In this document: positions 63,080-64,000 of the stretch, piece after piece
Layout: each line of letters starts with the position of its first letter
Position numbering within the stretch: position 1 is the stretch's first letter
Assembly: GCA_004154925.1 (NCBI GenBank)
Contig: QJNS01000153.1
Span: forward strand, 122,850 to 186,849
Direction of reading: 5' to 3'
Source: Monosporascus cannonballus
Lineage: Eukaryota > Ascomycota > Sordariomycetes > Xylariales
DNA length: 64,000 nucleotides
Made by a program: the position numbers and the translations under genes
Notes under the pieces: generated by a model
The model's input: only the letters and a program-made list of their open reading frames with translations
Told to the model about the DNA's origin: nothing
The model's database searches: none

Positions 63080-63345
63080 CTTGCGGTAAAGCTTTTAAAA
63101 GGTGGCCAGCCCTTTTTAAATGCTTTCGAAAACGTTAGCGGAATGCTTTTGCATAACTACGAATTCGGTAAGGTAATCGGTCGCGTCGTCGACCGCCTTA
63201 ACGTTTTTTTCGGCGGCGGCAGCCAGGCGTTCGGTAACGACGCGTTTGTTTTTTTACCGTTCCGCCACAGTAACGGCGTCGGCCTCCGCCTTTTTGGCAA
63301 CGGATATGGCGGCGGCGGCCTTTTTGCCCTATAAGGCTTTTTTTA
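63080..63345 (-). pseudogene. Opposite-strand Ala-rich helical frame
   Basis: On the minus strand, downstream of integrase, the sequence reads GKKAAAAISVAKKAEADAVT, VAER, stop, KNKRVVTERLAAAAEKNVKA and VDDATDYLTEFVVMQKHSA. Local G+C is far above the neighbourhood. The stops fit CAA/CAG to TAA/TAG. The overlapping plus-strand frame at 63143-63334 is Gly/Val-rich and looks like its shadow. Not recognised; possibly an accessory or gag-type gene. Confidence 0.45.
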
Positions 63346-63830
63346 CGGCCATTTAAACCGCTTGAATAACTTGCTATATTTAATTAACAATAATCTTTTA
63401 ACGTAATTACGGTTATAACGTTATAACGAATAAAAATTAAATAACTTACGCTGGAAATATTAAAATTAACGGTTATTATCGTAATAAAATTAATAACGCA
63501 AATTTTAAAAATGTTAATAAGTTATTATAAAAAATTAATAATAATATAAATTATAAAAAATAACATACTGTATAAGTTAACGTATAGCGATATAAGGCTT
63601 ATTTTAGGCATTATAATAATTATATTTATTTAAAACCGATAGAAATTTACGTTAACCTTTAGGTTTACCGTTAAATTCTTATACCGTAATAACCTTTTTT
63701 CCAAATAAAAGAACATAAAAATCTTATATTCGTTATTTGCGTAAATGGACGTAAAGCCGGAGAACCACCGACATATAATATTAAAGCAACGGTAGTATAG
63801 AATAACGCAAAAAAACATAATACTGTTAAT

Positions 63831-63848
63831 ATTATTATTATTATTACG

Positions 63849-63886
<38 letters not shown>

Positions 63887-63887
63887 G

Positions 63888-63956
<69 letters not shown>

Positions 63957-63957
63957 G
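63831..63957. repeat. ATT trinucleotide microsatellite
   Basis: About 127 bases of near-perfect ATT repeats, interrupted twice by ACGGTT (around 63845 and 63885). The interruptions share the same form, suggesting expansion of a longer unit. Confidence 0.95.
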
Positions 63958-64000
63958 TATTGTATAACCGAGTAGTATATTTCTGTTAACAGTTTTAACT

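Larger units (their letters stand above)
59041..64000 (+). mobile_element. Different LTR retroelement, internally deleted, runs to window end
   Basis: A putative 5' LTR at 59041-59247 starts TGTTATAGGC and ends GGTTACA. It is followed by TTTATCACAG, a plausible primer-binding region. Gag-like sequence occurs at ~59400-60200 (LCQKLTVGPLLNNAFAGIN; LPDYHTGRKTTTWYS), with a protease-like GYDVILDQP near 61993-62020 and integrase at ~62680-62950. No reverse transcriptase motif is seen in the ~0.8 kb between protease and integrase, so RT and RNase H appear deleted. No 3' LTR in the window. Confidence 0.55.

Overview
The window comes from a filamentous ascomycete (Pezizomycotina). The genes have short GT-AG introns (about 50-75 nt) with CTAAC/CTGAC-type branch sites. 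About 80% of the window is an AT-rich block of LTR retrotransposons carrying the transition signature of repeat-induced point mutation (RIP: CpA to TpA, seen on both strands). I cannot name the species.

Region 1-11.4 kb has ordinary base composition and holds four genes: a PTR2-type peptide transporter (1208-3205, minus), an ATP-grasp ligase (5037-7012, plus), a decayed second-copy cytosolic tyrosyl-tRNA synthetase (7487-8690, minus) and a PsiD-like phosphatidylserine-decarboxylase-family amino-acid decarboxylase (9376-10695, minus). This mix (amide-bond ligase, amino-acid decarboxylase, di/tripeptide transporter, extra TyrRS) looks like a small secondary-metabolite locus, possibly for a tyrosine- or tryptophan-derived dipeptide-like compound with a resistance-type target copy. 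That is inference. The TyrRS is broken in three ways, and the 5' end of the ATP-grasp gene is suspicious. An 864-bp TTAA-flanked inverted-repeat element sits in the divergent intergenic region, and a 109-bp foldback repeat lies just before the AT-rich block.

Region 11.4-64 kb is a retrotransposon graveyard that can be unpicked from exact 5-bp target-site duplications (TSDs). A Gypsy element with ~207-bp LTRs (11978-32578) is interrupted by a chromodomain Gypsy element (14126-27119, TSD TGCTA), itself interrupted in gag by a related element (15343-22006, TSD CAGAT). A fragment (32579-36420) is followed by another element (from 36421) whose RNase H is interrupted by a minus-strand element (40436-47272, TSD ATTTC) and whose integrase is interrupted by a Tc1/mariner-like transposon (from 47902). 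The transposase of that transposon is interrupted by a further complete element (48158-54787, TSD GTTAG). At 55107-56451 a minus-strand remnant abuts an LTR with unmatched flanks, a probable recombination scar, followed by a pol fragment and a different retroelement to the window end. Two solo LTRs (28687-28874, 57649-57854) and two GC-rich inserts escaped RIP and are younger.

The most unusual signal is a gene-like reading frame on the strand opposite pol, between the chromodomain and the 3' LTR, detectable in all five elements of this group whose 3' end survives. It encodes a Cys-containing N-terminus followed by a charged coiled coil, and comes in two subtypes.
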